From positions 1 to 30,117 of the forward strand of contig CAYLJJ010000086.1 in assembly GCA_964384025.1 (NCBI GenBank): DNA of 30,117 nt. Direction: 5' to 3'. The notes beneath the pieces are model-generated. The model saw nothing but the letters and a program-made list of their open reading frames with translations, searched no databases and had not been told where the DNA came from. The position numbers and the translations under genes were made by a program. This DNA is from CAYLJJ01 sp964384025 (GTDB lineage: Bacteria > Myxococcota_A > Bradymonadia > UBA7976 > UBA1532). Shown piece after piece: positions 1-8,551 of this stretch. How positions within the stretch are numbered: the stretch's first letter is position 1; every line of letters starts with the position of its first letter.

Positions 1-1
1 C

Positions 2-1267
2 TACACCCCTGAAGAGGCCCGCGAAGTAGGAGAGATCCTACGGCGCTTGGCGCGGATAACCGGACGAGTACGTACTGGAGCAGGAGCCGCTCGCCAAGAT
101 GTCAACGTCAGCGTGCGGGGCGGTTGCCGTAACGAGATCAAGGGGGTCTCCAGCCTGAAGGCGATCCCCCGATTGGTTCATAATGAGGCCCTCCGTCAGT
201 GGAATCTGTTGAAGATCCGCGATGCGCTCCGCGATCGAGGGATCACCGAGGTCCCAGAACATCACTGCTTGGTAACACGGGTGCTGCGCAACACCCCCTG
301 CGATTATCTCAGAGGAGCGATTGAGGAGGGTGCTGTGGTTCGCGCTGTAGCCCTACCCGGCTTTGAGGGCCTCTTAGGCCGCCCGATCCAGCCCAGCACC
401 GTCTTCCTCAATGAGTTCTCCGACCGCATCCGAGTTATCGCCTGCCTCGACAGCCGCCCCAATTTGATCAGCTCCTATGAGATCAGCCCGACCATCACAG
501 GCGCAGAGTGGAACCGGATCCGCAGCCTCCTTAAACAGGAGATGGAGGTGCCGCTCCTCCTGGTCTGGGGTCCTGAAGAGGATTCCCTCACGGCGGCAAA
601 AGAGATCCACATCCGGGCTCTAGAGGCGCTTAAGGGGGTCCCCGAGGAGACACGGCAGGCGCTCAGCGATGGGACCACAGGCTTTGAGCGCATCCTCCCA
701 GGACCCGATCGGATGTACCCAGACACAGATCTTCCTCCCATCAAGATCTCTGCGGAGCTGCTCGAACATCTGGCTCAGGCTCCTCTGGATCGTCCCTGGG
801 AGCGGATCGAGCGTCTGAGGACGCTGGGGGTCGGTGCTGATCTGGCAGAGCGCCTCTCTCGCCACCCCGCTTGGTCTCTCTTCTGGAGCCTCAAGGCTGA
901 GGGCTTAACAGCTCTGGGAGCACAGGGTTGGGCCTCTCTTCTTCTGGATCGTCATCTGGCGAGGCCCGCTCGCTTAAAGGAGCGCGACTACTGGGCCACA
1001 CAGCTCTCGGAGATCAACCAGGGGCGCTGTCTCCCTGAGGCCCTCTGGAGCTGCAAGAGGCCACCCACGCCGCTGCCTGAAGAGTCTGCCCGAGGGCTCT
1101 TCTTGGAGGGCTTAGCGGCGGCTCCCCCTGGACCCCAGAGAGAGCCCGCCCAAGGGCGCTTTCTCATGGGTCAGTTGATGAAGGGCTTGAGGGGGCAAGT
1201 TCCAGGCTGTCTCCTCAAGAGCTGGATCGATGAAGCTCTAAAAACGGAAGGTGAGCGAGATGAATGA
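2..1267 (+). CDS. gatE: Glu-tRNA(Gln) amidotransferase subunit E (GatE), 5'-truncated by window edge
   Basis: The frame is open from the left edge; about 420 residues are visible, and archaeal GatE is usually a little over 600, so roughly the first 200 are missing. GatE is the tRNA-binding kinase/transamidase subunit that, with GatD, converts Glu-tRNA(Gln) to Gln-tRNA(Gln) in the cytoplasm. The family signature RQDVNVSV...NEIKGVSSL lies near the visible N-terminus (about 110-160), followed by a GAD-type insertion (LPGFEGLLGRPIQPS, about 350-400) that separates GatE from bacterial GatB. The C-terminus carries the YqeY-like tail (MGQLMKGLRGQVPG). It overlaps gatD, so the two are probably translated together. 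The TTG at 47 is internal, not the start, because homology continues upstream of it. Finding this archaeal-type subunit in a bacterial gene neighbourhood is unusual. Confidence 0.9.
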   Translation, partial: YTPEEAREVGEILRRLARITGRVRTGAGAARQDVNVSVRGGCRNEIKGVSSLKAIPRLVHNEALRQWNLLKIRDALRDRGITEVPEHHCLVTRVLRNTPCDYLRGAIEEGAVVRAVALPGFEGLLGRPIQPSTVFLNEFSDRIRVIACLDSRPNLISSYEISPTITGAEWNRIRSLLKQEMEVPLLLVWGPEEDSLTAAKEIHIRALEALKGVPEETRQALSDGTTGFERILPGPDRMYPDTDLPPIKISAELLEHLAQAPLDRPWERIERLRTLGVGADLAERLSRHPAWSLFWSLKAEGLTALGAQGWASLLLDRHLARPARLKERDYWATQLSEINQGRCLPEALWSCKRPPTPLPEESARGLFLEGLAAAPPGPQREPAQGRFLMGQLMKGLRGQVPGCLLKSWIDEALKTEGERDE

Positions 1268-2642
1268 GGAGTATAAAGGCTATCGTTCTCCTACTCTGGA
1301 GCTGCTTCAGTCCAAGGGGGCTTCTGTCTGGAGCGAAGTGACTCTACACACCGAGCAGGGGGAATTCTCAGGGCTGATTTTGCCTCGAAGTGAGACCGCT
1401 GACAGCGAGCACATTGTGCTCAAGCTGATCTCTGGCTACAACCTGGGGATTCGTTGGGATCGAGTATTGGAGATCTCTATACGGGGTCGCAGGATGGCCC
1501 AATACAAAATCCCAGAGCAGGCCTTTCCGTTTGACCCCGCCAAACCTCGCGTAAAGCTCTTTGGAACCGGGGGGACGATCGCCAGCCGCCTAGACTATCG
1601 CACTGGGGCGGTGATCCCCGCCTTCTCTCCAGGGGAGCTCTATGGCTCGGTGCCAGAGCTGGCTGATGTCTGCAACCTGGAAACGGTGAAGCTCTATGGC
1701 GTTTTTAGCGAGAACATGGGCCCTGAGCAGTGGATCGGCACCGCTGAAGCGATCGCCGCTGCAGTCGAGGAGGAGGTCGCAGGGGTGATCGTTGGGCATG
1801 GCACCGACACCATGCACCACACCGCAGCGGCCCTCTCATTTATGCTCCAAGACCTGCCCATCCCGGTGGTGATGGTGGGCAGCCAGCGCTCCAGTGATCG
1901 CCCCTCCTCAGATGCCGCCATCAATCTGATCAACGCTGCGCGCACGGCAGCTCATGGTGATATCGCCGAGGTGATGGTCTGTATGTTTGGACCCACCAGC
2001 GACCGCTATGATCTCCTCCATCGCGGAACTCGAGTGCGCAAGATGCACTCCAGTTACCGCTCCACCTTTAGGACCGTCGGGGATATCCCTTTGGGCCGCG
2101 TAGATGAGGAGGGGATCAGTCACTTTCGCGAGGACTATCAGCGACGCGACCCTAAGCGAAAGCTTAAGCTTAACGCGGTCTTCGACGATCGGGTGGCGAT
2201 CCTCTACTACTATCCCAACATGAAGCCTGACGTGCTCGACAGCCTGATCGACAACGGCTACCGAGGAATCGTCATCGCAGGGACTGGCCTTGGGCATGTC
2301 AATAAGATCCTCTATCCCGCCCTAAGGCGCGCTCAAGAGGCGGGGATTGCGGTCTTTATGACCGTGCAGACCCTCTGGGGCTATGTACAGATGTATGTTT
2401 ATGAAACGGGGCGAGAGATGATGGAGTTGGGGGTGATCCCTGCCGCTAATCTGCTCCCAGAAGTGGCTTATATCAAGCTGGGCTGGGCCCTGGCTCAGAG
2501 CGATGATCTTGAGGAGGTGAAGCGCATCATGTTGGATCCCATCGCCCATGAGATCACCGAGCGAGAGCCCCACAATGCTTACCTCATCTTCCAAGGGGGG
2601 ATCCCCGAGGTAGATGAGTTTATCTCCAACCACTGGAAGTAG
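1260..2642 (+). CDS. gatD: Glu-tRNA(Gln) amidotransferase subunit D (GatD)
   Basis: This 460-residue protein is the asparaginase-like glutaminase subunit that supplies ammonia to GatE. Residues about 20-80 form the GatD-specific N-terminal beta-barrel domain (IVLKLISGYNLGI), which plain asparaginases lack. The asparaginase core starts at residue 98, with FGTGGTIAS (Thr106), HGTDT (Thr182, Asp183) and RKMHSS (Lys261) at the expected catalytic positions, plus the GatD-typical SQRSSDRPSSDAA. The ATG at 1260 overlaps the gatE stop at 1265-1267; an in-frame GTG at 1251 would add three residues. The N-terminal domain and the gatE partner argue against a metabolic L-asparaginase. Codon use looks like that of the neighbouring genes. 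Confidence 0.93.
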   Translation: MNEEYKGYRSPTLELLQSKGASVWSEVTLHTEQGEFSGLILPRSETADSEHIVLKLISGYNLGIRWDRVLEISIRGRRMAQYKIPEQAFPFDPAKPRVKLFGTGGTIASRLDYRTGAVIPAFSPGELYGSVPELADVCNLETVKLYGVFSENMGPEQWIGTAEAIAAAVEEEVAGVIVGHGTDTMHHTAAALSFMLQDLPIPVVMVGSQRSSDRPSSDAAINLINAARTAAHGDIAEVMVCMFGPTSDRYDLLHRGTRVRKMHSSYRSTFRTVGDIPLGRVDEEGISHFREDYQRRDPKRKLKLNAVFDDRVAILYYYPNMKPDVLDSLIDNGYRGIVIAGTGLGHVNKILYPALRRAQEAGIAVFMTVQTLWGYVQMYVYETGREMMELGVIPAANLLPEVAYIKLGWALAQSDDLEEVKRIMLDPIAHEITEREPHNAYLIFQGGIPEVDEFISNHWK

Positions 2643-3228
2643 AGCAGCGAAGTAGAGCAACATGGTTGCTCAATATGAATTCAGCTGTCTTTGTCCAACA
2701 AAGGGCAGACCACCAAACCTGTCAGAATTAGACATGTTTCTTTGTGTTAAAGAATGTATCTGCGCATCTTTTTGGCAGAAAAACGACAAAAATAGGCAAC
2801 ATATGGTTGTTTTAGATTTTTAACGCCTGAGTGCTCCTCCTCAGATCTGCCCTACATGAGTGTCCGGAAGTTATCGCTCACAGGCACAGCGCAACACGCT
2901 TATCACCTCGAGCGCTCTGAGAGAGATCGGCTCATCCTCAAGGGTTTCAGCGCTGTGCCCCAGAAAGTAAGGTATGTACAACCCAAATTCCTCGAGGTAA
3001 ATATGAGGAATTAGGGCTGTTCTTTTGAACAAAACTTTAATATTTATAAAGTTTTATTTTTCTTCTGGTCATTCTTCGTCCTTGAGGAATGGTCGTTATG
3101 GTAGTTTTTCTTGAAACAAAAGTCGAGTAGCTTCAATCTCTTCTGAAGCTTGAACAGCCGAGGATTGGTTTGAGCTTGAGGTTCGTGCTCTACTGAAGGG
3201 TAAAAATCAGAACCGATTCGGAGGAGAG
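2643..3228. other. 586-bp AT-rich intergenic region with several small hairpins
   Basis: No convincing gene is visible. The stretch is clearly more AT-rich than the flanking genes, especially 2750-2825 and 3020-3120. Perfect small inverted repeats are a 7-bp stem just after gatD (2655-2661 with 2665-2671), a 9-bp AT stem (3031-3039 with 3047-3055) followed by a T-rich run, and a 7-bp stem (3129-3135 with 3144-3150). The first may belong to the gatED transcript end. The later ones lie where the promoter and 5' leader of the giant gene at 3229 would be. An unsupported 52-codon ORF lies at 2856-3014. Confidence 0.5.
3031..3062 (+). terminator. Possible AT-rich intrinsic terminator or leader hairpin
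   Basis: A perfect 9-bp inverted repeat (AAAACTTTA with TAAAGTTTT, 7-nt loop) is followed by ATTTTTC. The shape fits a weak plus-strand intrinsic terminator, but the stem is entirely A/T-rich and lies about 390 bp past gatD, so it could equally be part of the promoter or leader of the next gene. Confidence 0.3.
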
Positions 3229-6200
3229 ATGAGAACAACTGCCTTGGGCCTCTTTTTGAGTGCGCTGCTGCTCTCACCTACCTGGGCTTTTCGGACCCCC
3301 TTTGGAGATCGAGTCAGTCAGGCCATCGAGGATGGTCTTCAGTACTATCGAAATCAAGAAAATGGATCGGGCAACTTGGGAGGTTACGCGACTGGCCTTT
3401 GCATGTTGGCGCTCTTAGAGAAGCGCGCCAGCGCTGATTGGCAGGCGCCGACTCTGGGTTATCGTAACTCAAGCGCCGAAGATCAACAGATGATGATGCG
3501 GATGGCGGCCTATATCATCGATCGAGATGGCAGTATGCGCGGCGTCAGTCCAGCCCAATCTTATGGAACTGGCTCTGGTCTTATGGCCCTCTCCCTCTTC
3601 CTCTCTACAGGCGGCCCCGATCAGGTGGGGGCTCAGGTCAGCGTCGCTCAAGCTATTCAGAATGGCGCTCAGGCGCTGATCAACAACCAAGGGCACCCAA
3701 ACCTCTGGTGCAACTGGGGAGGTTGGAACTATGTCAGTGCTGGATCGGATGGAGATCTCTCCACCACCCAATTTGCTATGGCAGGGCTCTCCGCCGCATC
3801 AGCGAGTTGGCCGCAAGCAGATGATACCCTAGTGGACACCATTCCTTTCCTTCAAAACACACAATCCCAGGATGGAGGGCATAACTATCGTGGCTGCCAA
3901 AATGGCCCGATCCACTCCATGACCGCCTCGGGGCTCTGGACCTATAAACTGGCAGGGATCCCGACCCATGATGCCCGTGTTCAGGGCAGCCTAAACTGGC
4001 TTAGAGATCGTTGGGAATATCAGGACAACATTCGCTGGGGCTACTACTACTATATGTGGGCGGTGGCCAAAGGCTTAGAGGTTTCTCCCGACAACGGAAA
4101 CCCTGGGATTTTTGAGGATGATATTGGAGGAGAGCGAGATATGGCAGCCCTGGGTTTCCCTGAGGAGCCCAACAACTGGTACTCCGATCTCGCCTACACT
4201 CTCATCGAGCAGCAGCGAGATGATGGCGCCTGGGTGCGAAACAACTGGTCTGTCCCTGCAGAGACCGCCTTCGCTCTCCTGGTCTTGGAGCGCTCCTTGG
4301 GTGGGGTTTGTGGAGATGACTTCAATGATCAAGATGGCATCTGTCAGGGGGATGACAACTGCCCCGATGTCCCCAACCCTGATCAAGCGGACTCTGATTT
4401 CGATCATGTCGGAGACGCTTGTGATAACTGTCCTGACGATATCAATCCTGATCAGCTCGACTGGGATGGGGATGGCATCGGGGATCTATGCGATCACTAC
4501 AACTGCATCCCTTCAGGCCCTGAGATCTGTGATGGCATCGACAATGACTGCGATGAGGAGACGGATGAGGATGATCCTCAGGGGGGAGGGGCTTGTAACA
4601 CGGGACAAGCGGGGATCTGTCAGGCTGGAGTTGAGCACTGCATCAACGGGGCGCTTGAATGTGTCCGCAGCCGTGCTCCTGAGAATGAGACTTGTGATGG
4701 TGTTGACGATGACTGCGATGGCCAAGTGGACAACGGCAACCCTGGAGGTAATCGCAACTGCGATACAGGAGAGGAGGGGGTTTGTAGCGCGGGGCGTACC
4801 CAGTGTCGTGAAGGAGAGATCCTCTGCGATCAACTTCTAGAGGCAGGTCCAGAACTCTGCGATGGTCGAGACAATGATTGTGATGCTCAGGTCGACGAGG
4901 GCAACCCTGAAGGGGAGGAGCCCTGTGACACGGGTGAGTTGGGACACTGTGGGGGGGGCACAAGCGAGTGTCGTGGGGGTGCTCTTATCTGTATCCGTGA
5001 TGCCGATCCGGGGGCTGAGCTCTGTGATGGCCTGGACAATGACTGTGATGGAACTGTGGATGAGGGTGATCCAGGTGGAGGTCAAGACTGTCCGATGGAT
5101 AATGGTCTACAGGGACGCTGCGCTGTGGGCCTCAGCGTCTGTGAGGAGGGGAGTATTCGGTGTCGGGCGATTCATCAGCCTGAGGAGGAGATCTGCGACG
5201 GTCTAGATAACGACTGTGATGGAGAGATCGATGAAGCACTGGCTTGGCTGGGAGATGAGTGTCTGACGGGTGATACAGGGGCCTGTGGCCCTGGACACCT
5301 GGAGTGCCGCTTTGGGCAGCGCCTTTGTGTCGGTGATCTTCAGGGCAGTGAGGAGAGCTGTGACGGCCTGGACAATGACTGTGATGGCCTCATCGATGAG
5401 GAGATCAACGGCTTGGGTGGGGTCTGCCAAACCACCATGAGAGGGATCTGTGGACCAGGCACTTTACGATGTATCGGAGGCGTAACCGACTGTTTGGCCA
5501 ACCAAGAGGCAGAGGATGAAGAGAGCTGTGATGGTCTGGATAACGACTGTGATGGCCACATCGATGAAGACAATCCAGGTGGAGATCTTCCCTGCCAAAC
5601 AGGTGAATCGGGTCTCTGCGCCTTGGGTATCACCGATTGTCGCAACGGCGCCATTCGCTGCCTCCAGCAGATCTTCCCTGAAGAGGAGATCTGCGATGGA
5701 GAGGACAATGACTGTGATGGCCGCGTGGATGAGGAGAATCCTGGTGGGGAACCGAACTGCAACCTAGAGGCCCTGGGCCGCTGTGCAGAGGGGGAGCTGA
5801 ACTGTATGGAGGGGGAGCTGCGCTGTGAGCCTCTCTTTGATGCTCAACCTGAGATTTGTGACGGCTTTGATAATGACTGTGATGGGGCTGTGGATGAGGA
5901 GAATCCAGGCGGAGGGCTCCCCTGTGATACTGGCTTGGATGGGCGTTGCGCGGTGGGGACCATTCAGTGTCTCCAGGGCCTGCAGTGCCTCCCTACAGAG
6001 GACCCAGGGCCAGAGACTTGTGATGGTTTGGACAATGACTGCGACGGAGACGTTGATGAGGAAGATCCCCAGTTGGGGCTGGCTTGTGACACTGGAGAGC
6101 CTGGGCGATGTAGTGGCGGAACCTTTGTCTGCGCCGACCGACAGCTGACCTGTCTGGGAGAGCAGCTCCCTCAGGTTGAGATCTGTAACTCCATCGACGA

Positions 6201-7800
6201 TGACTGTGATGGTGAAGTAGATGAAGGCGATCCAGGAGGAGGCCTACCCTGCGTCTTGGAGGGGCAACAGGGGCTCTGCGCTGTAGGTGAGACCCTCTGT
6301 CAGGGGGGGATCATCTCCTGCCGTGTCATTCACGCGGTTGAGCCGGAGATCTGCGATGGTCTGGACAATGACTGTGATGGGGAAACTGATGAGGGTAACC
6401 CTGGGGCTGGGCCAGAGTGCAGCACGGACTTCTTTGGGGTTTGTGGCACAGGGACGCTTCAATGTGAGGGGGGGGCTCTCATCTGCCAGCCTGAGTTGGA
6501 GCCCAGCGTAGAGGTCTGTGACGGCTTGGACAACGATTGTAACGGTCAAGTGGATGACGCTGAGTTCTGGGCTGAAGATGAGATCTGCGCCACTGGCCTA
6601 CCTGGGATCTGCGCTCAAGGTCGCCCTGTCTGCCTCAATGGCCTCGTGGGTTGTATCCAGGAGCAGGACGCCATAGAGGAGATCTGTGACCTCATGGACA
6701 ACAACTGCGATGGTCGTATCGATGAGGATCTGATCAACGCCTGTGGCGTCTGTGGCCTCTCTCTCCCTGAAGAGGTCTGTGATGGAGAGGACAACGATTG
6801 TGATGGAGAGATCGACGAGGGGGACCTGTGTGAGGGTGATGAGATCTGTGTCCGTGGCCTCTGCGCACCCCCCTGCCCGATCACGATGGAGTGTCCAAAC
6901 TCCAACGACATCTGTAGCGAAGGGGCCTGTGTAGATCCCTGTACAGCCGCCAACTGCCCTGAGCATTGGCGTTGCCAGGATGGCCTCTGCCTCGATCCCT
7001 GTGAAGAGACGGAGTGCAGTGAGGGGGTCTGTGTAGATGGCTTCTGCGTCGCCGACAGCTGCTATGAGCGAGGCTGTGAGGTGGGGCTGATCTGCTGGGC
7101 GGGGGAGTGCATCCCCGACTCCTGCGCTGAGATCGACTGTGGCCCGAATGAGTTTTGTCGCGAAGGGAGCTGTGTTGATGTCTGCGATATCTCCTGCCCT
7201 CTGGATGAGACTTGTGTGGATGGGGTTTGTGTCGCTGATCTCTGCTTCGCGGCCTCTTGTGGGCCCAATGAAACCTGCGTAGCCGGGATCTGTATCCGCG
7301 AACTCTGCACGGGTGTTGTCTGTGGTCCGGGCCTCCGCTGCGTCAACGGCCAGTGCCTGGACAGCCCCTGCGCTCATATTGAATGTCCTGATGGCTTTCT
7401 CTGCGTCGCTCAGGGTGAGAGCGCCCAATGTGATCCGGGCTGGTTGGCGCCAGATGCGGGCGTTCAACCTCCCGTAGATGGAGGTGGCATTATAGATGGA
7501 GGCCTCGCGATCGATGAAGGTGTGGGGGATGTTGTGCAGGGGGATGCTGGTGTTGAGATGGATGGAAGGGTTGAAGAGGATGAGGGGAGCAGCCCTGAAC
7601 AAGATCAGGAGGTGTTCTTTGAGGGAGACGAGGTCTCGTTTGGCCAGCCTCCCGATCAGGGAGCGGCTGAGTTGGGCGCAGAACAAGTTGAAGCAAGCCC
7701 TGCGGAGCTGGGTTGCACCTGCCGCAACAGCAGCGGCAGCGGGGCTCCGCCTCTCCTCCTTCTACTCCTCTTTGCCCTGAGGCGTCGTCGTCGCTCCTGA
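3229..7800 (+). CDS. Giant secreted surface protein: terpenoid-cyclase-like toroid, TSP3, 15 MopE modules, Cys-rich repeats, MYXO-CTERM-like tail
   Basis: The protein has 1523 residues. A GGAGGAGAG ribosome site directly precedes the ATG. A signal peptide ends near residue 20 (LLSPTWA). Residues about 25-355 resemble the prenyltransferase/squalene-cyclase alpha-alpha toroid, with repeated short QDGG/RDDGAW-like segments. Residues about 362-428 hold thrombospondin type 3 calcium-binding repeats (DNCPDVPNPDQADSD). Residues about 432-1200 hold 15 copies of a module of about 55 residues centred on EICDGLDNDCDGxVDE, the MopE-type putative metal-binding motif. About nine Cys-rich units (CxxGxC) follow to about residue 1404, then an Asp/Glu-rich linker. 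The tail has a Cys-Thr-Cys motif, a leucine-rich helix and RRRRR, matching the MYXO-CTERM layout. It is probably exported and anchored at the outer surface. The ligand is unknown. The final 39 bp overlap the convergent trmJ gene. Confidence 0.92.
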   Translation: MRTTALGLFLSALLLSPTWAFRTPFGDRVSQAIEDGLQYYRNQENGSGNLGGYATGLCMLALLEKRASADWQAPTLGYRNSSAEDQQMMMRMAAYIIDRDGSMRGVSPAQSYGTGSGLMALSLFLSTGGPDQVGAQVSVAQAIQNGAQALINNQGHPNLWCNWGGWNYVSAGSDGDLSTTQFAMAGLSAASASWPQADDTLVDTIPFLQNTQSQDGGHNYRGCQNGPIHSMTASGLWTYKLAGIPTHDARVQGSLNWLRDRWEYQDNIRWGYYYYMWAVAKGLEVSPDNGNPGIFEDDIGGERDMAALGFPEEPNNWYSDLAYTLIEQQRDDGAWVRNNWSVPAETAFALLVLERSLGGVCGDDFNDQDGICQGDDNCPDVPNPDQADSDFDHVGDACDNCPDDINPDQLDWDGDGIGDLCDHYNCIPSGPEICDGIDNDCDEETDEDDPQGGGACNTGQAGICQAGVEHCINGALECVRSRAPENETCDGVDDDCDGQVDNGNPGGNRNCDTGEEGVCSAGRTQCREGEILCDQLLEAGPELCDGRDNDCDAQVDEGNPEGEEPCDTGELGHCGGGTSECRGGALICIRDADPGAELCDGLDNDCDGTVDEGDPGGGQDCPMDNGLQGRCAVGLSVCEEGSIRCRAIHQPEEEICDGLDNDCDGEIDEALAWLGDECLTGDTGACGPGHLECRFGQRLCVGDLQGSEESCDGLDNDCDGLIDEEINGLGGVCQTTMRGICGPGTLRCIGGVTDCLANQEAEDEESCDGLDNDCDGHIDEDNPGGDLPCQTGESGLCALGITDCRNGAIRCLQQIFPEEEICDGEDNDCDGRVDEENPGGEPNCNLEALGRCAEGELNCMEGELRCEPLFDAQPEICDGFDNDCDGAVDEENPGGGLPCDTGLDGRCAVGTIQCLQGLQCLPTEDPGPETCDGLDNDCDGDVDEEDPQLGLACDTGEPGRCSGGTFVCADRQLTCLGEQLPQVEICNSIDDDCDGEVDEGDPGGGLPCVLEGQQGLCAVGETLCQGGIISCRVIHAVEPEICDGLDNDCDGETDEGNPGAGPECSTDFFGVCGTGTLQCEGGALICQPELEPSVEVCDGLDNDCNGQVDDAEFWAEDEICATGLPGICAQGRPVCLNGLVGCIQEQDAIEEICDLMDNNCDGRIDEDLINACGVCGLSLPEEVCDGEDNDCDGEIDEGDLCEGDEICVRGLCAPPCPITMECPNSNDICSEGACVDPCTAANCPEHWRCQDGLCLDPCEETECSEGVCVDGFCVADSCYERGCEVGLICWAGECIPDSCAEIDCGPNEFCREGSCVDVCDISCPLDETCVDGVCVADLCFAASCGPNETCVAGICIRELCTGVVCGPGLRCVNGQCLDSPCAHIECPDGFLCVAQGESAQCDPGWLAPDAGVQPPVDGGGIIDGGLAIDEGVGDVVQGDAGVEMDGRVEEDEGSSPEQDQEVFFEGDEVSFGQPPDQGAAELGAEQVEASPAELGCTCRNSSGSGAPPLLLLLLFALRRRRRS
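4522..6830 (+). repeat. 15 tandem MopE-type modules of about 165 bp each
   Basis: The array encodes 15 copies of E-x-C-D-G-x-D-N-D-C-D-G-x-x-D-E, spaced about 55 codons apart. A conserved CxTGxxGxCxxGxxxCxxG segment lies between most copies. Copies are diverged at synonymous sites, so the array looks old and selected at protein level. Modules 11 (EICNSIDDDC), 13 (DCNGQVDD) and 14 (EICDLMDNNC) depart most from consensus. Confidence 0.9.
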
Positions 7801-8535
7801 GCCTCCGAAGCGATAGAGACGCCTCAGCTCGCTAAAGATCCCTGAGAACAGCCCATAATCAGCTTGGCTGAGGTTCCCTCGGTCCAAAACCTTACGAAGC
7901 TTACGGGTAAAAGCATCCGGGTTCCGCCCTGGGGGATAGTCCATCTCTGCGGCGATCTCTCTCACCTTAGCGTAGAAAGCTTGGCGATGTTCAGCCGCCG
8001 CTCTGGGTTGAGGTCTGGCGCTTAAAGGAGGGCCAACCTCCTCTGGCAGGGGTCGCGCCAATTCATAGCCCATACAGGCTACGGCATGCCCCAGGTTCAT
8101 AGAGGGGAAAGCTTCAGTGGTCGGGATCTGGATCAGGGCTTCGCAGCGCTCCACCTCCTCCCAGGTCAGCCCTGTGCGCTCTGTTCCAAAGAGGAGGGCG
8201 ATCTCTCCCTTGGCAGCCAAGCGCAGCGGGAAACCTGCAGCTGGCCAGAAGGGGGGCGCTTGGGGATCCCGTGTCCTGCGGCTGGTCCCCACCACCTGGG
8301 CGCAGTCAGAGATCGCTTCATCTAGGGTTTTATAGCTGCGCAGATCTACTTGGTGGATCGCTGAGGCGGAGAAGTGAAGGAGATCTCCTGGATCAAAGAG
8401 CTGTTGAGAGACCAGGCGGAGGCCCGCCAAGCCATGATTAACCACAGCGCGAATGCTGGCGCCTAGATTGCGAGGATCAGCAGGGTGACAGAGCACCACC
8501 CAGGTGCGAGCGCGGAGTTCAGAGTTGCTGTTCAT
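7762..8535 (-). CDS. trmJ: TrmJ-like tRNA 2'-O-methyltransferase (SpoU/TrmH superfamily)
   Basis: The product has 257 residues, close to E. coli TrmJ. It is a SAM-dependent SPOUT methyltransferase expected to modify a tRNA anticodon-loop ribose, as TrmJ does at position 32. SpoU motifs are in order: NLGASIRAVVNHG (23-35), LLFGTERTGL (114-123) and PSMNLGHAVACMGYEL (144-159). The C-terminal helical tail (LRKVLDRGNLSQADYGLFSG) is TrmJ-like. The start at 8535 places motif 1 correctly; the frame extends upstream into the kinase gene. It follows the kinase gene after 16 nt, so they probably form an operon. The last 13 codons overlap the 3' end of the giant gene on the other strand. Another SpoU family member is possible but less likely. 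Confidence 0.85.
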   Translation of the reverse strand: MNSNSELRARTWVVLCHPADPRNLGASIRAVVNHGLAGLRLVSQQLFDPGDLLHFSASAIHQVDLRSYKTLDEAISDCAQVVGTSRRTRDPQAPPFWPAAGFPLRLAAKGEIALLFGTERTGLTWEEVERCEALIQIPTTEAFPSMNLGHAVACMGYELARPLPEEVGPPLSARPQPRAAAEHRQAFYAKVREIAAEMDYPPGRNPDAFTRKLRKVLDRGNLSQADYGLFSGIFSELRRLYRFGGSGATTTPQGKEE

Positions 8536-8551
8536 AAACCGACTCTCTCCC

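Noticed and set aside
1..2642. gatED as contamination from an archaeon joined by misassembly
   Set aside because: Codon and base composition of gatE and gatD look like those of the bacterial genes downstream, and no abrupt shift other than the intergenic AT-rich zone is seen; read coverage would be needed to settle it.
2856..3014. 52-codon ORF in the intergenic region after gatD
   Set aside because: No ribosome site, no recognised homology, and its length is expected by chance.
4112..4840. Plus-strand alternative-frame ORF within the MopE repeats
   Set aside because: It is Met/Thr-rich because of the repeat composition (ATGAC repeats); the other frame has clear domains and a signal peptide.
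4522..6830. Periodic repeats considered as a CRISPR array
   Set aside because: Units are about 165 bp, diverged and in frame, encoding protein modules.
6598..7686. Long minus-strand open frame (362 codons) opposite the Cys-rich part of the giant gene
   Set aside because: It is the mirror of a repetitive GAT/TGT-rich coding region in which antisense stops are rare; its product is low in complexity and no ribosome site precedes it.
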